From Caecitellus pseudoparvulus (lineage: Eukaryota; Bigyra: Bicosoecida), in contig CBFFRQ010000003.1 of assembly GCA_965644315.1 (NCBI GenBank), positions 1-38,983 on the forward strand: a DNA stretch of 38,983 nucleotides, given 5' to 3'. The notes beneath the pieces are model-generated. The model was not told the origin of the DNA. It searched no databases and worked only from the letters and a program-made list of their open reading frames with translations. Each line of letters starts with the position of its first letter. The first letter of the stretch is position 1. Below, in pieces: positions 27,845 to 38,300 of the stretch. A program made the position numbers and the translations under genes.

Positions 27845-30351
27845 ATGCTAGCCACAGTGCAGCGCGCGGAGCGCCTGCTGGGGCAGCGGGTACGTGGTGG
27901 TGGCTTCGCTGATGGAGACGCCACGTTGGTGCTGAGCACGTGACGCGTGCCCCCTCCCGTGCCCCCCAGGTACCGATGCATCGCATGAGCATGCTGCAAT
28001 CCATGCGCTGGGCTGCTCCCTTGTCTGGCTCCTCACATGTAGGTGGGGGGCTGGCGGCGAGCGTCGGGCGCGTGCTGCGCCTGACACCAACTCAGCAAGC
28101 AGCAGTGGAGGAGGTGTTGTCCGGCATGCTTTTCGGGCGAGCTCTGCCTGGTGGAGTTGGCAAGAAGGCCCCAGGTCAGAAGGGGGAGCTCCCCGCTGAC
28201 GCCACGAGCTCTGGAGGAGGGGGCAGGGGCAGCGGGCAGGGGGGGCCAGATGTACCAGAGGGCGGCCCCGCGTGGCTGGCTGCCGTGACCCTTGGCCTGG
28301 TGGCAGCGTTGGTGGGCATGGGCTACCTCGGGCGCAACTCTCCGCGAGGAAAAGAAATCACTTGGCAAGAGTTCCGGAACAATTACTTGGCCAAGGGCCT
28401 CGTGGACCGCCTGGAAGTCGTGAACAAGGAGCATGTGCAGGTGTACTTGGCTGCGCCTGCCGCAGCAGCGGAGAACCAAGCAGCCATGCAGGCAGCAGGT
28501 GCTGGCGACAGTGGAGACGCCTACGCAAGTGGCGCTGCAGATGCGTACGGCACGGGGGGAGGCGGTGCAGGCCGGCCCCGTGCCGGCAGCGGGCCCGCAG
28601 CCGCTGCCTCCGGCCCCTCAGTGTTCTTCCGCATCGGCTCCGTGGACACCTTCGAGCGCCAGCTCGAGGAGGCGCAGCTGGACATGCGCATCCCCCCCAG
28701 CCGCTTCGCTGCGGTGAAGCACATCTCAGCGACAGAGGTTGGGGATGTCGTGAAGTCCCTCCTGCCCGTCGCCCTCCTGGTGGGCTTGCTCATGTTCATG
28801 TCCAGCCGGGTGGGAGGCTCCATGGGGGGCGGTGGGCCGGGCGGCATCAACCGCGTCTTCAGCATCGGCAAGGCCTCCCCCAAGGTGAGCAAGGACTTGA
28901 AGGTCAAGGTGTCCTTCAAGGATGTGGCAGGCGTCGACGAGGCCAAGGCGGAGGTGATGGAGTTTGTGGAGTTCTTGAAGGACCCCGCCAAGTTCACACG
29001 GGTGGGCGCTAAGATACCTAAGGGTGCGCTGCTCGTGGGCCCTCCCGGCACGGGCAAGACGCTGCTGGCGAAGGCTGTCGCGGGGGAGGCGGACAAGCCC
29101 TTCTTCTCCATGTCTGGCTCTGACTTCATCGAGATGTTCGTCGGCGTGGGCCCGTCACGGGTGAGGGACCTCTTCCAGCAGGCTCGCGACAGTGCCCCTT
29201 GCATCGTCTTCATTGACGAGATTGATGCTGTGGCGCGGGCACGAGGCAAAGGCGGCATGGCTGGCGGCAATGATGAGAGGGAAAACACCCTGAACCAGCT
29301 GTTGGTGGAGATGGATGGTTTCTCCTCCACGGAAGGCGTGGTGGTGCTGGCCGGCACAAACCGTGTGGACATTCTTGACAAAGCCATCCTGCGGCCGGGT
29401 CGCTTTGACCGCCAAATCACAGTTGACAAGCCTGACATCGCCGGCCGCCGCGCAATCTTCAGGGTGCACCTGAACAACATCCCGCTGAAGGGCTCCGTGT
29501 CTTCGTACGCTCAGCGTCTGGCTGCGCTGACACCTGGCTTTGTGGGTGCCGACATTGCGAACATATGCAACGAGGCTGCCATCGTAGCGGCCAGGCGAGG
29601 AAAGGAGCAAGTTGACATGCTGGACTTTGATGCCGCTGTGGACCGCGTCATCGGCGGCCTGGAAAAGCGCAATGCCCTCATGACGCCCGAGGAGAAGAAG
29701 ACGGTGGCATACCACGAGGCAGGCCACGCCGTTGCGGGCTGGTTCCTGGAGCATGCGGACCCGCTGCTGAAGGTCACTATTGTGCCTCGTGGCTCTGGTG
29801 CGCTGGGCTTTGCCCAGTACTTGCCAAAGGAAGTGACTCTGTTCACGAAGGAGGCGCTTGTGGATCGCATCTGCATGGCGCTGGGTGGGCGAGCGGCAGA
29901 AGAAGTGTTCTTTGGCAAGATCACCACTGGCGCGTCAGATGACCTGGACCGCGTGACCCAGATGGCTTACGGTATGGTCACGGTGTATGGCATGTCCGAT
30001 GCCGTGGGCCAGCTTGCCTTCCCCCCCAAGGAGGAGACGCAGTTCACGAAGCCATACTCGGACGTTACTGCCTCCAAGATTGACACTGAGGTGCGGGGCA
30101 TCGTGGACAGCTGCTATGCTCGCACAGTTGACCTGCTGAAAGAAAAGCGCGAGGTCATGAAGCAGCTTGCAGAGGTGCTGTTGGAGAAGGAAACCATCAA
30201 CTCTCACGACTTGGTGCAAGTCTTGGGCCCTCGCCCCTTCCCCGTGAATGAGTCTCTGGCGCAGTACCTGGATACCAGCTGGGTGGCAGAGGAAGCTGCC
30301 AGAACTGATGCCACAGCGGGGCGCAGTGGAGGTGCTGCTGAGGAAAGGTAG
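27845..30351 (+). CDS. mitochondrial m-AAA protease subunit (AFG3/FtsH family)
   Basis: ATP-dependent zinc protease of the inner mitochondrial membrane, facing the matrix; it degrades misfolded membrane proteins. Two exons (27845-27889 and 27970-30351) with an 80-bp intron encode 808 residues. Exon 1 (MLATVQRAERLLGQR) looks like a presequence; a start at 27976 (MHRMSML) would skip it. Two membrane helices flank the intermembrane domain: AWLAAVTLGLVAALVGMGYL and SLLPVALLVGLLMFMS. Between them FRIGSVDTFERQLEEAQ is close to human AFG3L2. The AAA module has GPPGTGKT (K378), FIDEIDA (E432) and a second-region arginine block. The M41 protease has HEAGH (H597, E598, H601) and ends near LLGPRPF-like text (VLGPRPFPVNESL). 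An Ala/Gly-rich insert interrupts the intermembrane domain. AFG3 rather than plastid FtsH is indicated by SVDTFERQL and KTVAYHEAGHAVAGWFLEHADPLLK. Confidence 0.95.
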
Positions 30352-31199
30352 GCAAAGTCTCTCGACCATCTCATGTGAAGGTGCGCCTCATTCCAGGCCA
30401 ATGCTCGGGCGGCGCAGAGGGTCGAAAGTTGCCTGTGCGTTACGCACATTGAAAGGCACATTTCGAGATCGTTCGCTCCTTGTCACTTCGTCAAAAGTTG
30501 GTGGTGCCCGCTGCACAAAGGTAGGTAGCTGATGAGCCCCCACCACGTCCCCGGCTCCGAAGGCACAGCCCCCCTGCTGCCCCGCCGTTCGCGAGTGTGG
30601 GGGCCGGAAGGATCGCAGCATGCATACAAGGGGAGGAGTCTCATCTTCGCCTTGGCACCTGAGTGCCGGGCAAGCAGCACGCTTGAATGGCAGGTAGTTG
30701 CAGCCGCCAGTGCACGTGCACAGACTCCCCCAGCCAAAATCCACCCGAGGTGCGCACGTCTCCCATGCACGCTTGCCACGTATCATCCGCGATTCTGCTG
30801 CCTAGGTTCTCCGCAGAGAGGAGGCACTTCTTCAGGCTCCACGGTTGCCTGGTTCTGCGCCAGCAGGGGGGTTTTGTGTGCACCGCACAAAAGTGCCAGG
30901 TTTCGCTGATTTAGGCTGAAAGGAAGCTACAGGACTACATAAGGAGGCTTGCAATGTCTCTGGAACAAGGAGCGCAGCGCCCTGCTGCTGTTCGAAAGTC
31001 CCGGTGGGGCGCCCGCAAGCCAAATTCCGCAGCACCCCCGCCACAAGTTGAACAGCCTGCGAAGGTGCAGCCGAGCCTGACCACGAAAGCTTTCAGTGCA
31101 GCGGTGCCAAGTAGCCATTTGGGCGCTTGCGCGAGTGGATTGAGCAGGCTTCAAGCCCTGCAAGTGGAAGAGGCCGTAGCCGTGGTGAAAGCCACAACT
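30352..31199. other. unassigned region between the m-AAA protease and PEX3-like genes
   Basis: About 850 bp. Several frames of 70-130 codons exist on both strands. They include a minus-strand frame ending APPTFDEVTRSERSRNVPFN at 30388 and a plus-strand frame at 30954 starting MSLEQGAQRPAAVRKSRWG. None is recognisable, and no convincing splice chain links them. A copy of the dispersed motif lies at 31022-31031. A short intron-containing gene could be hidden here. Confidence 0.4.
31016..31032 (+). promoter_or_regulatory. dispersed motif in the unassigned region
   Basis: GCAAGCCAAATTCCGCA; shares 15 or more positions with the CPSF73 intron copy. Could mark an undetected intron or gene start. 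Confidence 0.45.
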
Positions 31200-32474
31200 C
31201 TAAGCCCGAGCCAGCCAAGCATTGAAAGACAGGCACAAGCTTGACAGCTGTGGAGAGCACCAGACAGTTTGGGCGACGGTGTCTATGGTGTCCGTGCTCA
31301 GCAACAGAGTCTTGGCTGCCCCATCCAAGCTCAGCACGGCCTGCAACATGGGCAGGTGCGGGTCTGGAGCTCCACCTTCGGCGCCACCGGCCTTGTCAGT
31401 GAACACGCTGCTAATGTGCTGAAGCAACACTTGGGTGAGGTGCTCACAGCTGTCTGTGAAGGCTACGTGGAAATCTGGCGAGTCCATGCAGTCCAGCAGG
31501 GCATCCAAGACAGCAGCGGCACCTTCCGGAGGCGCCTTGGCTTCCCGACCCGCCTGGCTCGCACTGCCCACACACTCCTGCCCCGTCGTGCCCTGTGACA
31601 ACAAGGCTCCCAAGGCAGCATTTGGGGTGGCACTGCGCTGCGCCTCCAGGCTGTTCGCACTGCGCTGATTCTGTCCTGGAAACTCAAGACGCTTCCGGAG
31701 AGCCCGGAGCGCTGCCTCTACATCATGCGCTGTGAGCATAGGCCGCTCCCCTTCTTGCACGCTCCATGCTTCAGGCTGCTGCGTTTGCAACGAAGCCACT
31801 GTGCCGCCCGCCGCTTGCCGGGAAGCTCTCGCCAAAATTGGCAGCACAGTTGTCTCGAATCGACGCAGAATGCAGCTGTATAGGCAAGCCCGCCATTGAC
31901 TTTGGTCCGCAGATTCTTGGGCTGCTATGGCACACTCAAGCAATGGCAGCAGGCACATGCCCATGCACGCAGCGTGCAAAGACACCACTACATGCCCGAG
32001 CGCTGCAAAGGCACGGGCAACCGGAGTACAAGATGACCCCAAGACAGCTCAGCTCACAGGGCTCCCTGCGGACAAGGCTGTACTCACAATCAGCCTGGAG
32101 GGCCTGGAATGCCTGCTCACGCTGCTTGCCGGGGTGGCTGCTTTTGAGCTGCTTCAGGATGTCCTTCCGCAAAGAGTGTGCCTGCACAGCTGACGCCACA
32201 AACTCAAGAATCCGAGACACCCCTGCTGAACTGCGGTTCCTCGAGTGCAGGACCGCCGCCGATGCCCTGCGGCGCCGAGAGTGGGTCGTAGTTGTGCCGA
32301 GTGCGGAAATTGATCGCAGCCTCACCTTGCCCCTTTCTCCTGCTGCACTTGAAGGCAGGAGTGAGCCGAGGAAAGGATTGCGCCAGCTGATTGATACAAA
32401 CTCAGTGCAATGCCTCCGCCCAGCGCAATACAAGCTGCTGACGCTGCCGCAACTCCAAGGAGGTGTCCTGCCAT
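31200..32474 (-). CDS. PEX3-like peroxisomal biogenesis protein (candidate)
   Basis: PEX3 is a membrane-anchored receptor for PEX19 that inserts peroxisomal membrane proteins. Three exons (32474-32326, 32266-32088, 32002-31200) with introns of 59 and 85 bp encode 376 residues, almost the human length (373). The first exon gives one N-terminal membrane helix (HLLGVAAASAACIALGGGIA), where PEX3 has its anchor. The rest is helical. Matches in order are: a helix with ILEFVASAVQAHSLRKDILKQL near the PEX19-binding region; a hydrophobic LGHVVVSLHAACMGMCLLPLL; and ALLDCMDSPDFHVAFTDSC, like the L-x-ESPDF segment of PEX3. LPMLQAVLSLDGAAKTLL near the end fits LPLAKIIPIV. Similarity is weak outside the SPDF block, so the name is a hypothesis; the three-exon model itself is good. 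Confidence 0.6.
32302..32318 (-). promoter_or_regulatory. dispersed motif in intron 1 of the PEX3-like gene
   Basis: TGCGATCAATTTCCGCA in the sense of the gene, a few bases after the GTGAGG donor. Confidence 0.55.
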
Positions 32475-32896
32475 GCTGGTGTGGCGTGACAGCTCCTAAA
32501 ATGCTCTGTGACTGCCGCAATGCTCCCGGTGTAGACGGCACTGCAGGACAGCACTCAATCTCGTCGACCTTGCAATGGCAAGCGAATTCTAGTCGCTTCT
32601 GTAAAGTACCTTATGGATGAAGTGGTCGGCCATGCAGTCACCCTGCCGGGGGTACCAAAGAGGAGATCTCTGCACCGGACTGCGTGCGCAGTCGTTGCCT
32701 CAGCAAGCAGCCAGCAGAGAGGACGAGCAATACTCCTACCGTCTGCGCACCGTCTGAAGCGCAGAGGAAGGCCCTATGGTGGTGTTCTGTGCGGGAATTG
32801 CTGGCTCTGACCCCCTCTTGAACCCTGTCAGCCGCGGGTGCAGGCAGGCAACGCACGACTTCCAAGCACTCAACCCCATGGCTGCGTACCAGCAAC
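32475..32896. other. divergent intergenic region between PEX3-like and PCIF1 genes
   Basis: About 420 bp holding both 5' flanks. Short plus-strand frames (for example from 32613) are not recognisable. A degenerate relative of the dispersed motif, GTGCGGGAATTGCTGGC, sits at about 32790. Confidence 0.45.
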
Positions 32897-35092
32897 ATGT
32901 ACAAAACTGACATGTCCAAGTTGCGGTCTCCCCACGGAGACGCTAGGTCAGACTGTTGGATCCTTTTGTCGGCTCCCCCGCACCTTCTGAGAGCGTACGC
33001 CGCGTGCCTATCAGGCTTCATGGCAGCATGCACCCCAGCTGCGGAACTTGCCAGCTGCACGCGAGTCAGAGTGCTCGATGGCCAAAGAGTCCTCTTTTGG
33101 GGCAAGGCGCAATACACAGCTGACAGTTTCGCTATGACAATGCCTCGCGTCTCGACGGTGGACTTTCAAGTATGTGACACTGCGCGTCCCATTCCGCCAG
33201 GTCTGGTCTGGCTGCGGATCGTTGTGGAAGCCGAAACAGCACACGTTCAGCCACTGGCAAGGTCCCTTCTGGGCGATGCCCAGCGCTCCCCAAAGCTCAT
33301 CTTCAGCTCGGGGGCCCAGGGCCCTCAGCTGGTGCTGGCAGCAAGTGTGTCTGGTACACCTGGGCCAGATCACGACACAGTGCAAGACAAAGAGTCTGCC
33401 ATCAGCATTTGGCTGGCCTCTGTGGAGCAGCACCATACATGGCGTGTCAGTAGGAAGCGGCGCCGGCCATCGCCGGACTGTGCTGCATGTGACCAAGGTG
33501 ATGCGGGCGCCGAGCCAGTCTTGCGGGGTGCGCCGCAACGTGACGACGCACCCCCTGCCGTGGCTGTCTTGCGGGACGCAGCTCTCACAGCAGCGTGCAT
33601 GATAGTGGCCAACCAGCTCGTGCGCCATCGGCCCTACTCTGCCCAAACAAAGACAGGCCGGAGTTTGCGCAAGGAGAGTACCCTCACAGGTGTGCAAGGC
33701 ATCGTAGGACGCTGGATCTTCGGGTCGTTCCTGAAACCACAGCGCATGGATTGCTTCTCAACCGATCCTCTCTTGCCCCAATGCCCGCCTGGAGGACACT
33801 CGCCAGATAAGGGAGTCGTGAAGGAGTTTGAGAGGCTTGGCTTACCACCCGACGCCGCTGGCTCTACTGAAAAGCTACTTGCGTTGTCCCTGCATGCCGC
33901 CGCGAAACTGGTATCGAACTTTGCGCTGTCAGTCAAGCTTTCAGATGCGTGGACAGATACTGAGGCGGGATTGCAGGCAATTGGTCCGTCTGGAATCCCA
34001 CTTGAAAGCCCAGGGCCTGCTCAACTGAAAGCAGCCGCATCAAGCACTATCAAGGCAAGCGGAGACGTTGAGGGGTGTGTTCGCTTGGTGTGGACTGCAA
34101 CGGCCACGCATTTTCAAGTACCATGCGAAGGCCTTCCATTGCACGTGGCTAAACCCTTTGACTTGGCATCAAGTGTTTCTGTGACTGATGGGCCGGGGCA
34201 TGCGAGGTGGACGGGTGGTCCGCCGTACCCACCTTCAGCTAGGGGCCAGCCTTTCACTTTTCCATCCACAGTCACATTGGAGTTGCGGGAGTCGCACTAC
34301 GCGAAACTCCTGATACTGTACGCACGTGCCTCCCTCCGTGGTGGATCGCCCAGCGACTCGCAGCTGGCTATCGCTGGGCGGCGCTTGCACACGCGCATGT
34401 TCAATTGCCTCGCAAGGTATGAGACTCTGTCAGGGAACTCCTCTGGTTTCCAAGGAGCTGTGACCCATGCGGTGTTCGACACGCTGTCGGATGCCATGGG
34501 TGCATCGGTGGAAGGCTTCGCGTCGCCGTTGAATTGCTACCTGCCCCAGTTCTGCAGTCTATTTCCAGACGTAGACTGCCACTTTGGAAGCCTTGGCGAC
34601 TTCTTCGGGTGTTCACTCCGAGAGGGTTGCTACGAGGTAAACCCGCCGTTTGTGCACGCGACGCTGGGTGCTGCATGGGACAAAATGCGCACCGCACTGG
34701 AGGCATCGGAGCTGGTCGAGCACTCTGCAGGGGCATTAAGTACAGTGGAAGCCCCCGCTCTTCAGTTCATCTTCATCACACCGGGCTGGGCGGATGCTGG
34801 TTGGGCACAGGAGGCTGCCGCTTCCCCATTCTGCTCGGCTCGCCTGCAACCCGGCCTCGGCGCCCACGAGTACAGGGATGGTGTTCAATGGCGATCACGG
34901 CGCCTTGTCTGGAGCGCCAACACACAGTCGTACTACTTCTTCCTGCAGAACACAGCTGCGAGGCAGAAATACCCCCTGTCCACGCAGTTGCTTCATGTGC
35001 TTGAGTCGCGCCTTCAGGAGTCTGTGGTAGACCAGTCTGTGCCCCTCCTCCAGGAAGTGGGGCTACCAAGATCCAACATGACTCCTGCATGA
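32897..35092 (+). CDS. PCIF1: PCIF1/CAPAM-type cap-adjacent adenosine N6-methyltransferase
   Basis: In animals this enzyme methylates N6 of the cap-adjacent adenosine of mRNA (m6Am) and binds the phosphorylated Pol II C-terminal domain through a WW domain. Single exon of 731 residues. The catalytic region matches strongly: VTLELRESHYAKLLILY, then VFDTLSDAMGASVEGFASPLNCYL. Next come QFCSLFPDVDCHFGSLGDFF, CYEVNPPF and LQFIFITPGW. The catalytic NPPF is at 582-585. The end (YYFFLQNTAARQKYPLS) fits the family's FLQN segment. The N-terminal 250 residues (RVRVLDGQRVLFWG, KRRRPSPD) are not recognised, and no WW domain is visible. Either it is absent or an upstream exon was missed. The PEX3-like gene diverges 420 bp upstream; XPB follows 280 bp downstream on the same strand. 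Confidence 0.93.
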   Translation: MYKTDMSKLRSPHGDARSDCWILLSAPPHLLRAYAACLSGFMAACTPAAELASCTRVRVLDGQRVLFWGKAQYTADSFAMTMPRVSTVDFQVCDTARPIPPGLVWLRIVVEAETAHVQPLARSLLGDAQRSPKLIFSSGAQGPQLVLAASVSGTPGPDHDTVQDKESAISIWLASVEQHHTWRVSRKRRRPSPDCAACDQGDAGAEPVLRGAPQRDDAPPAVAVLRDAALTAACMIVANQLVRHRPYSAQTKTGRSLRKESTLTGVQGIVGRWIFGSFLKPQRMDCFSTDPLLPQCPPGGHSPDKGVVKEFERLGLPPDAAGSTEKLLALSLHAAAKLVSNFALSVKLSDAWTDTEAGLQAIGPSGIPLESPGPAQLKAAASSTIKASGDVEGCVRLVWTATATHFQVPCEGLPLHVAKPFDLASSVSVTDGPGHARWTGGPPYPPSARGQPFTFPSTVTLELRESHYAKLLILYARASLRGGSPSDSQLAIAGRRLHTRMFNCLARYETLSGNSSGFQGAVTHAVFDTLSDAMGASVEGFASPLNCYLPQFCSLFPDVDCHFGSLGDFFGCSLREGCYEVNPPFVHATLGAAWDKMRTALEASELVEHSAGALSTVEAPALQFIFITPGWADAGWAQEAAASPFCSARLQPGLGAHEYRDGVQWRSRRLVWSANTQSYYFFLQNTAARQKYPLSTQLLHVLESRLQESVVDQSVPLLQEVGLPRSNMTPA

Positions 35093-35374
35093 AGACCACG
35101 TGGTTGTTGGAGCACGGCCGTTTGAATCCCGTGTAAGGTCATGTGTGATGAAAACCAACGTAGGTTCGCCGGCAGCCGAACGACTGCCGGTACAATGAGC
35201 AAGCAGTGCAAATCACAACCTGCTACATTCAATAAACTCCCAGCGATGTTCATCGGGGTAATTCCCACACTCGCACTGCGACTCGGGCTTTTGTTGCAAA
35301 CGCTGGCTGCTGTCTGTGCTCGGAGACAAGTATCGGCAGGCGCGCACGTTGGATTGGTACTCTGTCTGACCGCC
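35093..35374. other. intergenic region between PCIF1 and XPB
   Basis: About 280 bp with both PCIF1 3' and XPB 5' flanks. AATAAA at about 35230 is a possible polyadenylation signal for PCIF1. TGTAAG at about 35131 is an alternative of the kind used in green algae. Neither is proven. Confidence 0.4.
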
Positions 35375-38300
35375 ATGCCTCCCAAGCAACTTACACGCAA
35401 GAAGAAACGGCCACGGGTAGGTCATTTGAGATCTGCTTTGGGCCATGGGTGCCTCGGCCATGCTGCAACTCCCTCTTGCGCAGGGGACGAGGCAGCGAGC
35501 CTTGTCTGCCAGCACCACTATGCAATTGCCTCGCCCTAGGGATGCCAGTGGCGAGGCGCTACCCTTCGATTTTACGGCACTGGACCTGAAGCTCGATCAC
35601 GCGAACCGCCCATTTTGGATTCTCCCCAACGGGGTGATCATCCTTGAGGCATTCAACCAGTTCTATGAGCAGGTATGTGGTGCGATTTCCGCAGGAGCAC
35701 TCCACGTCGTACAGTCAGGCACTTGCCTTGCAGGCAAGAGACTTCCTAATTGCAATCTGCGAGCCGAAGCGCCGGCCTGAGTTCTTGCACGAGTATTCCC
35801 TTGACAAGAATGCCCTGTTCGCCGCTGCCTCCATGGGCATGACCGCCGACCTAATCCTCCGAGCTCTGCAAAAGCTCAGCAAGACGCCAGTGCCAAAGAC
35901 TGTGCGCAACTTTGTGCTGCAGTGCACAACTGGCTATGGCAAGGTCAAACTTGTCCTGGAGCGCTCGCGGTACTTTGTGGAGTCAGCGTACCCTGCAGTG
36001 TTGAAGTTACTTGCGCTGCACCCAACCATCGCTGCGGCGCGAGTGCTTCCCTCAGCCACCGAGGCCGACAAGCACGGCTTCCTGACTGCATCCGCCCACG
36101 AAGAACATCAAGAGAGTTTAGGTGTGCGTGGAATCATCAAGGTTGGCTCGGGTGCAGCGGGAGACAGGAGGGCGTGGGCCGCCGACACGGCAGATGGGTT
36201 GCTGTCCTCACGCATGACTGGGGAAGTCGCGGACGATGACAAGGGAGACGAGGAAGAGACTGTGTCAAAGGTGACTCTTGATCCCACAGAGCGTGTTGAT
36301 GAGGATGAGTACAGCGATGGCCGCGGGGAAGACGACAGCGAAGAAGAGGAGGCTTTTGCTGCGAGTCTTTCAGCCTTGCGTGCCGTGACCGGTCGTGCCC
36401 ACGCCTGGTCTGCTCAACAGACCAAGGCAGTTGCTTCCTCAGGGCACAGCATTGCAGGGGATGATTTGGCTGTGGGCGCTGTCCGTATAGACACCCACAC
36501 GTCCAAGCGTGGCCGCCAAGTGGCTGTGCGAGGCAAGCAAAACCTCAGTGGTCTGGACTTGTCCAGCTCCGATGACGAGGAGCCTGCACAGACTAAGAAA
36601 GGAGGCACAACACAAGAAGACGAAGATGTGGTGATTGAGCTTGCAGAGTTGGGAGGTGCCGCTGCTCTCGGAGAGGATGTCGAGGACGAAGATGACGATT
36701 TCGAGCTTGTGGACGAGGCAGAGCTGTCAGAGGGCGGAGTGGACCGCGACTCAGACTACGATGATGACCTGGCGATTGACGAAGGTGAATTGGAGCCCAC
36801 CCCAAAGGTTCCGCGGCGAAAGTCCTCAGTGACTTCTGCTCTTGCGCGCCGCAAAGAAGCCATGGCAGCGGCTGACCCTTTGGCCCTGCTGCCCGCCGCC
36901 GCGAAGAGCACGTGGAAGTCCATGCAGCGGAAAGCCGCCTCCCAGGCCATGAAACCTTTGAAAGGAGCTGCAACCCGTCGTGTGCTTCGATTTGAAGTGG
37001 CCCAGGACTCTGTCGAGGACGTACGGCGAGTCTCTCTAAGCCTGGAGCCGCCGTACCCCATGATGCAAGAGTATGACTTCCGTGCAGATGTTCATGGTGT
37101 TGACAAGCTCGACATTGCCCTTCGGCAACCGGAGCTCCTGCGGCCTTACCAGGCAAAAAGCCTGGCCAAGATGTACGGAAATGGCCGTGCTCGCAGCGGC
37201 ATCATCGTACTGCCATGCGGCGCCGGAAAGACTTTGGTTGGCATCGCTGCGGTTTGCACCATGAAGAAGAGCGCGCTCGTCTTCTGCCCAAACTCAAACA
37301 GTGTCGACCAATGGATTGGCCAGTTCAAGGCATTCACGACTGTCCCCCCTGGACGGTTGATCAAACTCACTGCCAAGCACAAGGAGAAGCTGCCACCGCC
37401 AGGTGAAGGCTGCATCGTGCTCACAACTTACCACATGATCGCTGCTGGTGGCAAGCGAGCTGCAAACACTGCGGCGCTTCTGCAGGACATCCAGGGCCGG
37501 GAGTGGGGCCTGTCCCTGTTGGACGAAGTGCACACGGCTGTGGCTGACAAGTTCAGCCGGGTGCTCAAGCTGCGCAGTCACTGCCGTTTGGGCCTCACGG
37601 CTACACTTGTGCGAGAGGACGGCCGCGACAGGGATCTGAGCTATCTCATTGGGCCGAAATTGTACGAAGCAAACTGGATGGACTTGACTAAGAGGGGGTA
37701 CCTGGCCAACGTGCAGGTTGTGGAGGTCTGGTGCCCCATGGTGCCGCGCTTCTACCGAGAGTACTTAGCAGAAGGATCAGCCGCCAAGCAGAAGGCGCTC
37801 GCAATCATGAATCCGACCAAGTGTTTTGTGCTGCACCGCCTCTTGGAAAAGCACTGCGCACGAGGTGAGACCTTCAGAGCCAAACCTTGCCACGTGCCGC
37901 GCCGCCTCTCGCTGCAACCGCTAGCACCCGCGTCCACGTTCGCCCAATGCCCTACGCAGCTGGCGACAAAGTCATTGTGTTCAGTGAGTCTGTCTTTGCT
38001 GTGGAGCTGTACGCTAAGCGCTTTGGGCACCCTTTCATCACTGGCAGCACCCCTGACCGCGACCGAGCACACATCATTGCTGCTTTTCGAGAGAGCGATG
38101 ATGTGAAAGTACTCTTCTTGACCCGCGTCGGAGATGTAGCTTTGGATGTTCCAGACGCTAACGTTATCATCCAGATCTCCTCCAACTACGGCAGCCGCCT
38201 GCAAGAAGCGCAGCGACTGGGCCGCATCCTTCGCAAGGGACGACAATACCACGCGGCTTCACAGTTCAATGCGTTCTTCTACACCCTCATCTCCACCGAC

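Noticed and set aside
28521-29480. 319-codon minus-strand frame inside the m-AAA protease gene
   Set aside because: Exact complement of the conserved AAA core, Ser/Thr/Pro-rich shadow.
33034-33052. CTGCGGAACTTGCCAGC near the PCIF1 N-terminus as a motif copy
   Set aside because: Core has C in place of A/T and it lies in the coding frame; treated as chance unless the PCIF1 start is further downstream.
35230-35235. AATAAA and TGTAA as lineage-diagnostic polyadenylation signals
   Set aside because: Each follows only one or two genes in the window, so neither identifies the lineage.
9604-35693. The motif-bearing introns as copies of one introner element
   Set aside because: Outside the roughly 17-bp motif the introns share no sequence, differ in length, and carry the motif in both orientations.
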